NCBI GenBank assembly: GCA_030743445.1
Contig: JASLSL010000199.1
Location: forward strand, 1-7,345
Source: Alphaproteobacteria bacterium
GTDB lineage: Bacteria > Pseudomonadota > Alphaproteobacteria > UBA8366
Length of the DNA stretch: 7,345 nt
Direction: 5' to 3'
The translations under genes were made by a program, and so were the position numbers. Below are positions 1-7,121 of the stretch, one piece after another. The notes under the pieces were generated by a model that searched no databases, was not told the DNA's origin, and worked only from the letters and a program-made list of their open reading frames with translations. Position 1 is the stretch's first letter. Each line of letters starts with the position of its first letter.

Positions 1-1187
1 CGAAACTGCGCATGGCGGTCAAGGACGCGCGCGCGGTGGCGGACGGGCTTCGGCTCAAGGGCTTCCAGGTCACCCTGAAGACCAACCTGACCTCGGACCG
101 GTTGAGCAAGACCCTGAAGCGGTTCTTCGCGATCACCGGCCGGGATCCCGACGCGCGGCTCTTCCTGTGGTTCGCCGGGCACGGCCATACGATCGAAGGC
201 GAGGGGTTCCTGGTGCCGGCCGACGCACCGATTGCGAGCGATCCCGCGTTCCTGGTCAGCGCCCTGCCGATGCGCGACTTCGGCTCGCTGGTTCGCCTCG
301 CGCGCGCGAAGCACGTGATGTCGGTTTTCGATTCCTGCTTCTCGGGCACGATCTTTCGGACCCGGGCCTCGTCGCCGCCGCGGGCGATCACCGAGAAGAC
401 GACCAAGCCGGTGCGCCAGTTCGTGACCTCGGGCGATGCGGGCCAGGACGTCCGCGACGACGGCAGCTTCCGCGAGCTGTTTCTGCGCGCGATCCGGGGC
501 GACGAGCGCGCCGACTTCAACGGCGACGGCTACGTCACCGGGGCGGAGCTCGGCCTCTTCCTGTCGCAAAGCATGACCGATCTGACCGCCTCGGCGCAGA
601 CCCCGAAGTCGGGCAAGCTGCACGACGTGCGCTTCAACCAGGGCGACTTCGTGTTCGCATTGCCGCAAGGTGCGGCGCCCGCGGCGAAGGTCCGCCCGCT
701 CGCGCGCGCCCCGGCGCCGGCCACCCCCAGCGTCGATCGGGAGTCGTTGTTTTGGCAGTCGATCCAGAATTCGACCGACGCCAAGGCGTTCGAGGCCTAT
801 ATCGCGCGATTTCCGAACGGCGTGTTCGTGCCCTTGGCGCGGATGAAGCTCGCGGCGCTGCAGAAGAAGAAGGTCCAACTCAACCTTTGGGCCGGCGAGT
901 GGCGGACCGAATTCGGCGCCATGCGCCTCACGGTCAAGGACCGCAAGGTCACCGGGACCTACGAGTGGGATCAAGGCCGGATCGAGGGGCGGGTATCGGC
1001 CGACGGTAGAAGCCTGACCGGCACTTGGCGTGAGCACCCGTCCTACAACGCGCCGGATGACGGCGGCGCGATCGAATTGAAGCTGACCGAGAGCGGCAAC
1101 GATTTCACCGGCCGCTGGTGGTTCGGCGACGACACCAGCGGTGCGCCGCCGGCCGGCAACAAGTGGAACGGACGGCGGATTCGCTGA
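1..1187 (+). CDS. Caspase-like (peptidase C14) protease, 5' end missing
   Basis: Predicted cysteine endopeptidase of the bacterial caspase/metacaspase group. The frame is open to the window edge, and the codons before the first ATG (position 12) continue a typical family motif (LRMAVKDARAVADGL), so the true start and any signal peptide lie upstream. Numbering from that Met: catalytic His57 is in WFAGHG and catalytic Cys109 in DSCFSG. Residues 168-179 form a full EF-hand loop (D168, N170, D172, Y174, T176, E179). An Ala/Pro-rich linker (about 219-241) follows. Next is a helical repeat (about 246-284, W..I..S.D...F..Y...FP.G) of the type I know from alphaproteobacterial caspase-family proteins. 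The last 100 residues (about 290-391) are rich in Gly/Trp and beta-like, with repeated GxW and G-T-Y/G-T-W turns; I cannot name this domain. The next gene starts 10 bases after the stop, so the two are probably co-transcribed. The natural substrate is unknown. The protease assignment is firm; the role is not. Confidence 0.88.
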   Translation, partial: KLRMAVKDARAVADGLRLKGFQVTLKTNLTSDRLSKTLKRFFAITGRDPDARLFLWFAGHGHTIEGEGFLVPADAPIASDPAFLVSALPMRDFGSLVRLARAKHVMSVFDSCFSGTIFRTRASSPPRAITEKTTKPVRQFVTSGDAGQDVRDDGSFRELFLRAIRGDERADFNGDGYVTGAELGLFLSQSMTDLTASAQTPKSGKLHDVRFNQGDFVFALPQGAAPAAKVRPLARAPAPATPSVDRESLFWQSIQNSTDAKAFEAYIARFPNGVFVPLARMKLAALQKKKVQLNLWAGEWRTEFGAMRLTVKDRKVTGTYEWDQGRIEGRVSADGRSLTGTWREHPSYNAPDDGGAIELKLTESGNDFTGRWWFGDDTSGAPPAGNKWNGRRIR

Positions 1188-1197
1188 TCGAGAGACG

Positions 1198-1779
1198 ATG
1201 AAGATCGAGAAATATCCATGCCGCAATCGATTGCTCGCCGCACTACTCGCGGCGGTCGTGTTGACCTGTGGTGCACTTGGCAACGCCGACGCCAAGAATT
1301 TGTCCATCCTCAACAAGGACACGACGACATGGCTGTTGAGCGGCGTCGACTATGCCCGGGTCGACGGCCCGGTGATCGAGGTCGGCATGGGCGATGCGAC
1401 GTGGGGATACGGCTTTGCCGGGGTCGAACTCGAAGATGCCAGGATCATGAACGTCAAGGTCCAGGCGCCGTCGCGCTACAAGCATTACGACGCCAACGCC
1501 TTCGCCGGCTTCATGATCGATTACAGCACCTCGGACGGTTACACCAAACGAGTGGCGCTCGGGATCGGGATGCTGGACCGCGGCCGCTGGGGCGTCGCCC
1601 ATGGCTGGGGCACCGGTAAGCCGCCGAACGAGTTCATCGATCTGGGGCGGCAAAGCGTCTACTACCTCGACCTCGAGAAGTGGGCGCCTCCGGACTGGAA
1701 TGGGCAGGTCTGGTTCAGCCTCGGTATCCAAAACGCCGGCGAGGGCAACAGCCTCAAGGCGCGGCTGTTCGTGCGTTGA
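1198..1779 (+). CDS. Exported protein of unknown function, 193 aa
   Basis: I do not recognise this protein. The chosen ATG is preceded by a GAGAG ribosome-binding-like stretch four to eight bases upstream and starts directly into a signal peptide: basic residues (K2, K5, R9, R11), a hydrophobic core at about 12-27, and a plausible signal peptidase I site after ADA at residue 32. A GTG-started extension from 1141 would bury the signal peptide and overlap the protease gene, so it was not chosen. The mature part of about 160 residues has no cysteine and is rich in Gly, Trp, Tyr and Asp. Its alternating pattern suggests a beta-sandwich, perhaps jelly-roll or carbohydrate-binding-like, but this is only a guess. 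No catalytic motif is visible. It lies 10 bases behind the caspase-like gene on the same strand, suggesting a shared transcript and possibly a shared periplasmic or extracellular role. Export is likely; the function is open. Confidence 0.8.
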   Translation: MKIEKYPCRNRLLAALLAAVVLTCGALGNADAKNLSILNKDTTTWLLSGVDYARVDGPVIEVGMGDATWGYGFAGVELEDARIMNVKVQAPSRYKHYDANAFAGFMIDYSTSDGYTKRVALGIGMLDRGRWGVAHGWGTGKPPNEFIDLGRQSVYYLDLEKWAPPDWNGQVWFSLGIQNAGEGNSLKARLFVR

Positions 1780-1854
1780 TACCCTATCCTGGCACGGCTG
1801 ATTGAGTCGCGCGTTAACTCGCCGCTACCTTGCGATCGGTCACGGCCAGTCGGC
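1780..1854. other. Convergent intergenic gap
   Basis: This 75-base gap separates two genes that converge: the exported-protein gene ends at 1779 and the histidine kinase gene ends at 1855. A bidirectional terminator would be expected here. I find only a 4-base-pair GAGT/ACTC stem around 1804-1820, and no GC-rich hairpin followed by a T-run on either strand. Termination may be Rho-dependent or lie inside the coding ends. Confidence 0.4.
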
Positions 1855-3777
1855 TCACTCCTGCGGGAAGCGGGCCGTCACGACGGTCCCCTTGTCGGTC
1901 TCGCTCTCGATCGTCAGGGACCCGTCGTGCAGTTCGATCAGTTTCTTGGTGATCGTCAAGCCGAGGCCGGTGCCCCGCTGCGGGTCGTTATGCGCCGTGT
2001 CGCCTTGGATGAAGGGCTCGGTCACATTGTCCAGCAGATCGGGCGTGATGCCGATCCCGTTGTCCTTGACCGACAGCGCGTATTCATTGCCGGCAAGTTC
2101 CGCCGACACTGTGATCTCTCCGCCCGTCGGCGTGAACTTGATGGCGTTGGAAAGCAGATTGAGCAGAACCTGTTTCAGGGCGCGCTCATCGGCGCGGATC
2201 GGCGGCACGGTCTCGCCATTCTCGAAACGCACCGACAGGCGCGCGGCTTCGATCTTCGGCTTTACAAGGTTGATCGAGGTCTGCACCAACTCGGACATAT
2301 CGACCACGCGCCGGTCCAACGCATACTCGCCGGCCTCGATCTTCGACATGTCAAGGATGTCGTTGATGATGTGCAGCAGGTACTCGCCGGCGTCGTAGAT
2401 ATGCCGCGCGTATTCGACGTTCTTCTTGCTGTCGATCATGCCTTGGACGTTGCCGAGCAGAATTTCCAAAAACCCCATGATCGCGTTGAGGGGCGTGCGC
2501 AGTTCGTGGCTCATATTGGCGAAGAAGTCCGACTTGGTGCGATTGGCTTCCTCGGCCTGGTCCTTGGCGAGCTCGAGCGCGTCCTCGAACCGTTTGAGCT
2601 CGGTGATATCGCTCATCACGCCGCCGATATTGGTGAGCTTGCCATCGCTCACGATCGGGAATTTGGTCAGCGAAAACGTGCGGGTTTCGCCCGACGGCAA
2701 CGGAATTTCGACTTCCTCGGTGACGACCGAATTGGTCTCGGCGATTTTCCGGTCCATCGCCTTATAGCGCTCGACCCGTTCCGTCGCGAACAAATCGTCG
2801 ACCGATTTTCCAGCGACCGTATCCGGGTCGATCCCGAACCAGTCCGTGTAGCGCGAGTTGATGAACTTATACTCGCCGTTCGGTTCCTTGAGGAAGATCG
2901 CCACCGGCACGTTGTCGAAGACGGTCCGAAGCATCGTCTCGCTCTCCGCGAGCGCCCCTTCCTGCTTTCGAATTTCGGTCAGATCCGTGTTGATGAGGAA
3001 GGTGCAACCGTCCGGCGTCCGTTCCTCCCTGAGCAGCAGCCAATGGCCGTCCTTGCGTGCCGAAAGGATCGGCTCCGTGGGATTGCGATGCCGTTCCATG
3101 CGCTCGTGAACGAATTCTTCCTCGCGGCCGATCGCATCCAGGATGCGCCCGTGCTCGATGTTGTCGCGCAGCATGTCCTCGAAGGTCATGCCGGGTCGAA
3201 TATTATCAGCGAGTTCCGGGTTCTGCTCCTTGAACATGGAGTTGCAGAACACCAGCCGGTCCTCCGGGTCGAACAACGCGAAGCCGTCGGACATGCTTTC
3301 GACCGCGCCCATGAACAGTTTCTGTTCGTAATCGACCTTCTGACGCGCCTCGATCGTCGCTGTGATGTCCGTGCCGGTTCCCCGATAACCCTGAAACGTG
3401 CCGTCTGCCGCGAATACGGGTGCGCCACTGGTCCTGACATGGCGAACGTCGCCACCCGGTGTCGTGAACGAGTATTCGAAATTCCGGAACGGCCGATGGG
3501 TCTCGAGGTCCGCCAGATGCGCGACCCATTTTTCCTTGTCCGCTTCCAGATCGTCATTACTGACGAATTGCGTCCGAGTCGTGCCGATCTTGTCTTCGGG
3601 ACGGAGGCCGGAAATCTCGAAATAGCGTTCCGAGTGATAGGTAAACCGAAGGTCCGGGCCCATCTCCCAGAACCAGTCGGACGACGCCTCGGCGAAGTCG
3701 CGGAAGCGCTCTTCGCTATCCTTCAGCGCCTGTGTCGCTTCCGCTTGGTCGATGGTCTCGGGTCGTGCGTGCTTCAT
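1855..3777 (-). CDS. Soluble PAS-PAS-PAS sensor histidine kinase
   Basis: Predicted two-component sensor kinase that autophosphorylates on a histidine and passes the phosphate to a response regulator. Domains in order: PAS 1 (about 22-143), with the aromatic-rich start SDWFWEMGPDLRF; PAS 2 (about 152-270, PAS_7-like), with DGFALFD and a closing TDLTEIR; PAS 3 (about 280-397), closing with SDITELK; a short coiled linker; HisKA with H-box His424 in MSHELRTPLN; and HATPase_c with N-box N544, G1 box DNGIG (572-576), F-box EPF and G2 box GTGLGL (602-607). All kinase motifs are intact. No membrane segment or signal peptide is visible, so it should be cytoplasmic. There is no receiver domain, and no response regulator lies in the window. 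The ATG at 3775-3777 has no strong ribosome-binding site; a GGGAA lies about 16-20 bases upstream. It follows the sugar operon by 55 bases on the same strand. The PAS ligands and signal are unknown. Confidence 0.95.
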   Translation of the reverse strand: MKHARPETIDQAEATQALKDSEERFRDFAEASSDWFWEMGPDLRFTYHSERYFEISGLRPEDKIGTTRTQFVSNDDLEADKEKWVAHLADLETHRPFRNFEYSFTTPGGDVRHVRTSGAPVFAADGTFQGYRGTGTDITATIEARQKVDYEQKLFMGAVESMSDGFALFDPEDRLVFCNSMFKEQNPELADNIRPGMTFEDMLRDNIEHGRILDAIGREEEFVHERMERHRNPTEPILSARKDGHWLLLREERTPDGCTFLINTDLTEIRKQEGALAESETMLRTVFDNVPVAIFLKEPNGEYKFINSRYTDWFGIDPDTVAGKSVDDLFATERVERYKAMDRKIAETNSVVTEEVEIPLPSGETRTFSLTKFPIVSDGKLTNIGGVMSDITELKRFEDALELAKDQAEEANRTKSDFFANMSHELRTPLNAIMGFLEILLGNVQGMIDSKKNVEYARHIYDAGEYLLHIINDILDMSKIEAGEYALDRRVVDMSELVQTSINLVKPKIEAARLSVRFENGETVPPIRADERALKQVLLNLLSNAIKFTPTGGEITVSAELAGNEYALSVKDNGIGITPDLLDNVTEPFIQGDTAHNDPQRGTGLGLTITKKLIELHDGSLTIESETDKGTVVTARFPQE

Positions 3778-3832
3778 TGTCGTTGGCCGACGGTTCCCTG
3801 AGTCAACAATACTAGGCGATCCTATCCGATAT
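3778..3832 (-). promoter_or_regulatory. AT-rich spacer, possible promoter for the kinase gene
   Basis: This 55-base spacer lies between the oxidoreductase stop and the kinase start. It is noticeably more AT-rich than the surrounding DNA around 3801-3838. On the minus strand, TAGTAT at 3809-3814 could be a -10 element, with a poor -35 match (ATTAAA, 17 bases away). No strong hairpin terminator is present: TAGG/CCTA with a CGAT loop is only 4 base pairs. The kinase could therefore have its own weak promoter or be read through from the sugar operon. Confidence 0.2.
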
Positions 3833-4828
3833 TTAATACCCGGACGTTAATTTCGCGAAATCGACGCTCGTCCACTTGGCGCGCGACGTGCCGACCGGCA
3901 GGGAAGCGGCCACCGCATCGATCAACCGCGTCGTCTCGACGCCCAGGCGCAGCGTGTCGAACGGGTCCGCGTTTCCATCGGTCAGGTCGGCGAACGCGCA
4001 AACGGCACTGGCAAGGGGAGGGGTGGCGGCAACCGGATAGCTGACGTCGTCCCGTGCCGGCCTGCGAAGAGCGACCGCCTTCTCGCCGATATCGTCGTAG
4101 AACAGCGAACCGTCCCGGCCGGTCACGGTCACGGTGCGCGTCCTCTCCCGCAGCAAATTGCCGACGGTGAGATCGGCCCTGAGCCCGCCCGGGAAATCGA
4201 GCCGGATATCGACGACTTCGCCATAGCCGTCGTTCGTGTCGGCGGCCGACGTGCGCCGCGCCGAGACAACCTCCGGCAGCTCTCCGGCGAGATCGAGGGC
4301 GAGAGCTAAATCGTGCGGCGCCCAGTCCCAGAGCGGCGGCGTATCGGCGCGAAAAGGGCCGATCCGGCCGCCGACCCCGTTGAGGTGCAGCACCTCGCCG
4401 ATGTCGTCGAGGCGGGCCTTCAGCGCCGGCCAAGCCGGATTGAACAGGTGGATGAAGTCGACCAGGACCGGGACGACTAATTTTTCTGACAGCAGCGATA
4501 GGGCCTCCGCCTCGGCGACATCCATCGCCAGCGGTTTTTCGATCAATGTCGGCCGACCGGCCTCGAGGGCAGCGGACGCGATCTCCACATGTGTCGACGG
4601 CGGCGTCGCGACAATTACGCCGTCGATCCCCTCCATAACGACCAGTTCGCGCCATTCACCGACGACGGCGCACGCCGGGTCGACGAGCGAAGGTGTCGCG
4701 GGATTGCGGCTCGCCACGGCGGTAAGCCGAACGTCGGGGTGATCGTTGATCGCGGCTATGAAGCGTCGGCCCCAAGCGCCGGCGCCGACGAGGCCGACAT
4801 TGACGACGCCCTTGGCGTCAGGGCTCAC
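3833..4828 (-). CDS. Gfo/Idh/MocA-family NAD(P)-dependent oxidoreductase
   Basis: Predicted cytoplasmic sugar dehydrogenase or ketoreductase acting on a nucleotide-linked sugar. The N-terminal Rossmann fold carries GAGAWG (15-20) within VGLVGAGAWGRRF. The family signature IEKPLA places the conserved lysine at K98, and ATPPSTH (74-80) is the usual loop before it. LWDWAPHDL (166-174) supplies the conserved histidine, H172, in the substrate-binding C-terminal alpha/beta domain. At 331 residues the length is normal for the family. The start is GTG, and its GTGA overlaps the TGA stop of the upstream epimerase-like gene by 4 bases. The nearby out-of-frame ATG ends at once in a stop, which supports GTG. 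As the last of four tightly linked sugar genes it probably reduces the keto-sugar left after decarboxylation or dehydration and C-methylation. The exact substrate and the choice of NADH or NADPH cannot be read from the sequence. Confidence 0.9.
   Translation of the reverse strand: MSPDAKGVVNVGLVGAGAWGRRFIAAINDHPDVRLTAVASRNPATPSLVDPACAVVGEWRELVVMEGIDGVIVATPPSTHVEIASAALEAGRPTLIEKPLAMDVAEAEALSLLSEKLVVPVLVDFIHLFNPAWPALKARLDDIGEVLHLNGVGGRIGPFRADTPPLWDWAPHDLALALDLAGELPEVVSARRTSAADTNDGYGEVVDIRLDFPGGLRADLTVGNLLRERTRTVTVTGRDGSLFYDDIGEKAVALRRPARDDVSYPVAATPPLASAVCAFADLTDGNADPFDTLRLGVETTRLIDAVAASLPVGTSRAKWTSVDFAKLTSGY
4825..4828 (-). other. GTGA start/stop overlap (SDR to oxidoreductase)
   Basis: The GTG start of the oxidoreductase overlaps the TGA stop of the SDR gene in a 4-base GTGA. 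The usual ribosome-binding site is weak here (GGTGAT just upstream), so translation probably passes on by reinitiation. Confidence 0.8.
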
Positions 4829-5880
4829 GCATCACCGGTGTAGTGATCCGCCGTCCAGTCGAGGAACCGCTTGAGCCCTTCGGCGAGAGCGACCTCGGCG
4901 GAATATCCAAGTTGGAGATGCGCCTTGCGTATGTCGGGACAACGCCGTTGCGGTTCGTCGCCCGGGTAACTGTCCGGATATTCGACCGACTGCCGTGCAA
5001 TGGACCGGCCGAGGGCGGATTCCATCTGGTCGAGCAATTTCTCGACCGAAACCTCGGGTTCCGGCGCACCGATGTTGTAGATCGCACCCGCCACGCCCTT
5101 CAGCATCACGAGCGAAAATCCGACGATCGCGTCGGTGATGTAGCAGTAGGTCCGGGTCTGGTTGCCCGACCCGTAGATGTTGACCGGACGGTCCCCGGCG
5201 ATGCAGCTCGCGAAGTTCGGCAGGACCCGGTAGTCGGTCTCCGACATGCCCGGCCCGTAGACGTTGAATGGCCGGATGCAGTTGGTGTGAACGCCGAAAC
5301 TGTCGTGGAAAATATGGCACATGGTCTCGCCCGCGCGCTTGCCTTCGTCATAGCAGGCGCGGGGGCCGGCGGTCGCGACGTTGCCTCGATAGCTCTCGGC
5401 CATCGGGACATGTTTCGGGTCGGGGTCGCCGTAAACCTCGCTCGAAGAGAAGAACACGAACCGCGCATCGTCCCGCTTGGCGAGCTCGAGCAGGTTGCGG
5501 CAGCCGATGGTCGATACCTCCAGCGCCTGCAACGGATAGGCGCGGTAGTAGTAGGGGCTCGCGATGCCGGCGGCATGGACCACGTAATCGTAAGTCCCAT
5601 CGATGTCGAGCGGTTGGACGATGTCGTGCTCGACGAACTCGAAGTTGGCGTCTTCCGCCTGGCCAACGCCGCTCTCGCTGGTAATGAAGCTGTCGAGAAC
5701 GGTGATATGGCAGGGCTTATCCAAAACGAAACCGTTCAACCGGCGGAATGTCTCGACGAAGTAACGGCCGAGAAATCCGCCGCCGCCCGCCAACAGGATC
5801 CGTTTGCCCGAGAGCCTTGCCGCATCGCCACCGATGCGACCGACGATTTCCTCGATATCGGTCGGAAGGAACAAGCTCAC
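4825..5880 (-). CDS. Extended SDR nucleotide-sugar enzyme, UDP-glucuronate decarboxylase-like
   Basis: Predicted NAD-dependent enzyme modifying an NDP-sugar in the cytoplasm. Features seen: the nucleotide-binding glycine motif GGGGFLG (32-38), HAAG (102-105), SSSEVYGDP (145-153), the catalytic YxxxK (Y177, K181) in ACYDEGKR, RPFNVYGPGM (203-212), and QRRCPDIRKA (311-320) near the end. The SEVYGDP and GPRACYDEGKR strings and the R-x-P-D-I motif match UDP-glucuronate decarboxylases. Typical dTDP-glucose 4,6-dehydratases have T-D-E where this protein has S-S-E. By recalled comparison with ArnA, S147, E148 and R313 would be the Ser/Glu/Arg decarboxylation residues. A segment of about 25 residues precedes the Rossmann fold. 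The GTG start overlaps the methyltransferase stop by 4 bases (GTGA), and no alternative Met is close. It could still be a 4-epimerase or dehydratase, since this superfamily is hard to split by motif. Confidence 0.88.
   Translation of the reverse strand: MSLFLPTDIEEIVGRIGGDAARLSGKRILLAGGGGFLGRYFVETFRRLNGFVLDKPCHITVLDSFITSESGVGQAEDANFEFVEHDIVQPLDIDGTYDYVVHAAGIASPYYYRAYPLQALEVSTIGCRNLLELAKRDDARFVFFSSSEVYGDPDPKHVPMAESYRGNVATAGPRACYDEGKRAGETMCHIFHDSFGVHTNCIRPFNVYGPGMSETDYRVLPNFASCIAGDRPVNIYGSGNQTRTYCYITDAIVGFSLVMLKGVAGAIYNIGAPEPEVSVEKLLDQMESALGRSIARQSVEYPDSYPGDEPQRRCPDIRKAHLQLGYSAEVALAEGLKRFLDWTADHYTGDA
5877..5880 (-). other. GTGA start/stop overlap (methyltransferase to SDR)
   Basis: The GTG start of the SDR gene overlaps the TGA stop of the methyltransferase gene in a 4-base GTGA. 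No clear Shine-Dalgarno sequence precedes it, which suggests coupled translation. Confidence 0.8.
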
Positions 5881-7121
5881 GGGGTCACTTTCACTTCGGG
5901 AATCGGCACGATGAAGCGCCCGCCGCGCCGGGTGTAGTCCTGGTGGTTCGCCATGATTGGCGCGGCGAAGTTCCAGGCGAGGATCAGCGTGTAGTCGGGC
6001 ATGCGCTTGTACAGTTCCTCGCTCGCGACCACCGGGATGTGGTGGCCCGGCGTATAGAGCCCCTGTTTCAACGGGCTGTCATCCACAATAAACTCCAACT
6101 CGCCGCCGAGCTCGAAATGATGCAACAGGGTCGTCGCCTTCGCCGGCGCCCCGAAACCTGCAATGCGCATGCCGTCGCGGCCGAGACCCGACAGCAAATC
6201 GACGAGTTCCCCCTTTAGGCGATCGATCCGCTCGGCGAAGTCGTGGAAGGTTTCCAGCCGCCCGAGGCCTCGCGCCCGTTCTTCCTCGATCAAGCCCTCG
6301 ACCGCCGCCTCGCGTCGATGGGGGCCGCCCGCGTGCTGCACGAAGACGCGGATCGATCCGCCGTGCGACGCCACGCGTTCGGCGGCCACCACCTCCATAT
6401 CGCGCGCGGCGAAGAATGGAACCAGCGGGCCGAGCGCGTGATAGTCGAGATGCTCGTGATAGATCGTGTCGAACAAGGTCTTCTCGATCACGTCCATCAG
6501 ATAGGAGACCTCGAAGGCGAACAGTCCGTCCGGCGCCAGCAGCGTGCGGACCCCGTCGGCGACGCCAGCGAGATCGTCGATATGGGCGAAGACGTTGTTG
6601 GCGGTGATCGCCCGCGCCGGGCCGACGCGCTCGCGCTCGCGCTCGGCGAGCTCGACAGTGAAGAACTCGACCAGGGTCTCGATCCCGGCGTCGTTCGCCC
6701 GCGCCGCGATTTCGCGCGCCGGGTCGATTCCCAGCACACGCTGGCCGCCCGCCTTGAAGAACCCGAGCATGGTGCCGTCGTTGGAGCCGATATCGACGAC
6801 GAGGTCCTTTTGGCCGAGCCCGGCGCGGGCGCTTAATGCCGCGGCGTAATCTCGGAAATGATCGACGAAGGCGGGCGACGTCCCCGACACGTATATGTAA
6901 TCGGCGAACAATTCTTCCGGGTCGACCACGTCGAGGAGTTGCAGGTGTCCGCAGTCGCCACAGAGGTGAAGGTCGAGCGGAAAGAGCGCCTGCGGCTCGT
7001 CGCAATGTTCGCTCGATACGAAGGCATTGGCCGGCGGCGTCGGCGCCAGAGACAGGGCCAAGCCGAGCGATCCGGACCCGCAGAGCCGGCAATCGTCGCG
7101 GCGGCGCAGCGGATCGCTCAT
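5877..7121 (-). CDS. SAM-dependent nucleotide-sugar C-methyltransferase (TcaB9/TylC3 type)
   Basis: Predicted to add a methyl group from S-adenosylmethionine to a carbon next to the keto group of an NDP-4-keto-sugar, giving a branched-chain sugar. The three-part family layout is complete at 414 residues. The N-terminal zinc-binding domain has C11, C14, C54 and C57 in two CxxC pairs. The class I methyltransferase core has VVDIGSNDGT (108-117) as SAM motif I. A C-terminal Rossmann-like domain begins near IAGFGAPAKAT (320-330). The active-site string YHEH (221-224) and H180 match the Tyr, Glu and His residues reported for TcaB9 (Tyr222, Glu224, His225, His181, from memory). The ATG overlaps the stop of the preceding cupin gene (ATGA), and the stop overlaps the next gene (GTGA). 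A six-base repeat at 6627-6644 encodes three Glu-Arg pairs (160-165). The reaction type is well supported; the exact sugar is not known. Confidence 0.93.
   Translation of the reverse strand: MSDPLRRRDDCRLCGSGSLGLALSLAPTPPANAFVSSEHCDEPQALFPLDLHLCGDCGHLQLLDVVDPEELFADYIYVSGTSPAFVDHFRDYAAALSARAGLGQKDLVVDIGSNDGTMLGFFKAGGQRVLGIDPAREIAARANDAGIETLVEFFTVELAERERERVGPARAITANNVFAHIDDLAGVADGVRTLLAPDGLFAFEVSYLMDVIEKTLFDTIYHEHLDYHALGPLVPFFAARDMEVVAAERVASHGGSIRVFVQHAGGPHRREAAVEGLIEEERARGLGRLETFHDFAERIDRLKGELVDLLSGLGRDGMRIAGFGAPAKATTLLHHFELGGELEFIVDDSPLKQGLYTPGHHIPVVASEELYKRMPDYTLILAWNFAAPIMANHQDYTRRGGRFIVPIPEVKVTP
6627..6644. repeat. Hexanucleotide microrepeat (GCGCTC)x3 inside the methyltransferase gene
   Basis: Three perfect copies of GCGCTC on the + strand encode Glu-Arg three times (residues 160-165) in the methyltransferase. 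Because the unit is six bases, gain or loss of a unit would keep the reading frame. It lies in a charged helix away from the recognised active-site motifs. Confidence 0.7.
7118..7121 (-). other. ATGA start/stop overlap (cupin to methyltransferase)
   Basis: The methyltransferase ATG overlaps the TGA stop of the cupin gene in a 4-base ATGA. No Shine-Dalgarno sequence is visible in the preceding bases, so reinitiation by the same ribosome is the likely mechanism. Confidence 0.8.

Noticed and set aside
1255..1272. Possible lipoprotein signal at Cys24 of the exported protein
   Set aside because: The residues before the cysteine are V-L-T. A lipobox needs Leu at -3 and a small Gly, Ala or Ser at -1, so cleavage by signal peptidase I after ADA is more likely.
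1804..1820. Candidate terminator hairpin between the convergent genes
   Set aside because: Only four base pairs (GAGT/ACTC) form, and no T-run follows on either strand.
1802..2398. 198-codon + strand frame after the exported-protein gene
   Set aside because: It lies almost wholly antisense to the kinase ATPase domain, is Ser/Arg-rich without domain features, and has no ribosome-binding site that I can see.
1927..3801. 624-codon open frame on the + strand, antisense to the histidine kinase gene
   Set aside because: It is in exact codon register with the kinase gene on the other strand. Its openness follows from the rarity of TTA, CTA and TCA codons in GC-rich genes. Its protein has no recognisable domain, while the kinase motifs are unambiguous.
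4825..5880. Naming the SDR as dTDP-glucose 4,6-dehydratase (rmlB)
   Set aside because: The T-D-E active-site pattern of that enzyme is replaced by S-S-E, and the ending motifs resemble UDP-glucuronate decarboxylase more closely.
4843..5937. 364-codon open frame on the + strand, antisense to the SDR gene
   Set aside because: It has the same mirror-frame register as the SDR gene and no recognisable domain. The opposite strand encodes a clear SDR with all motifs.
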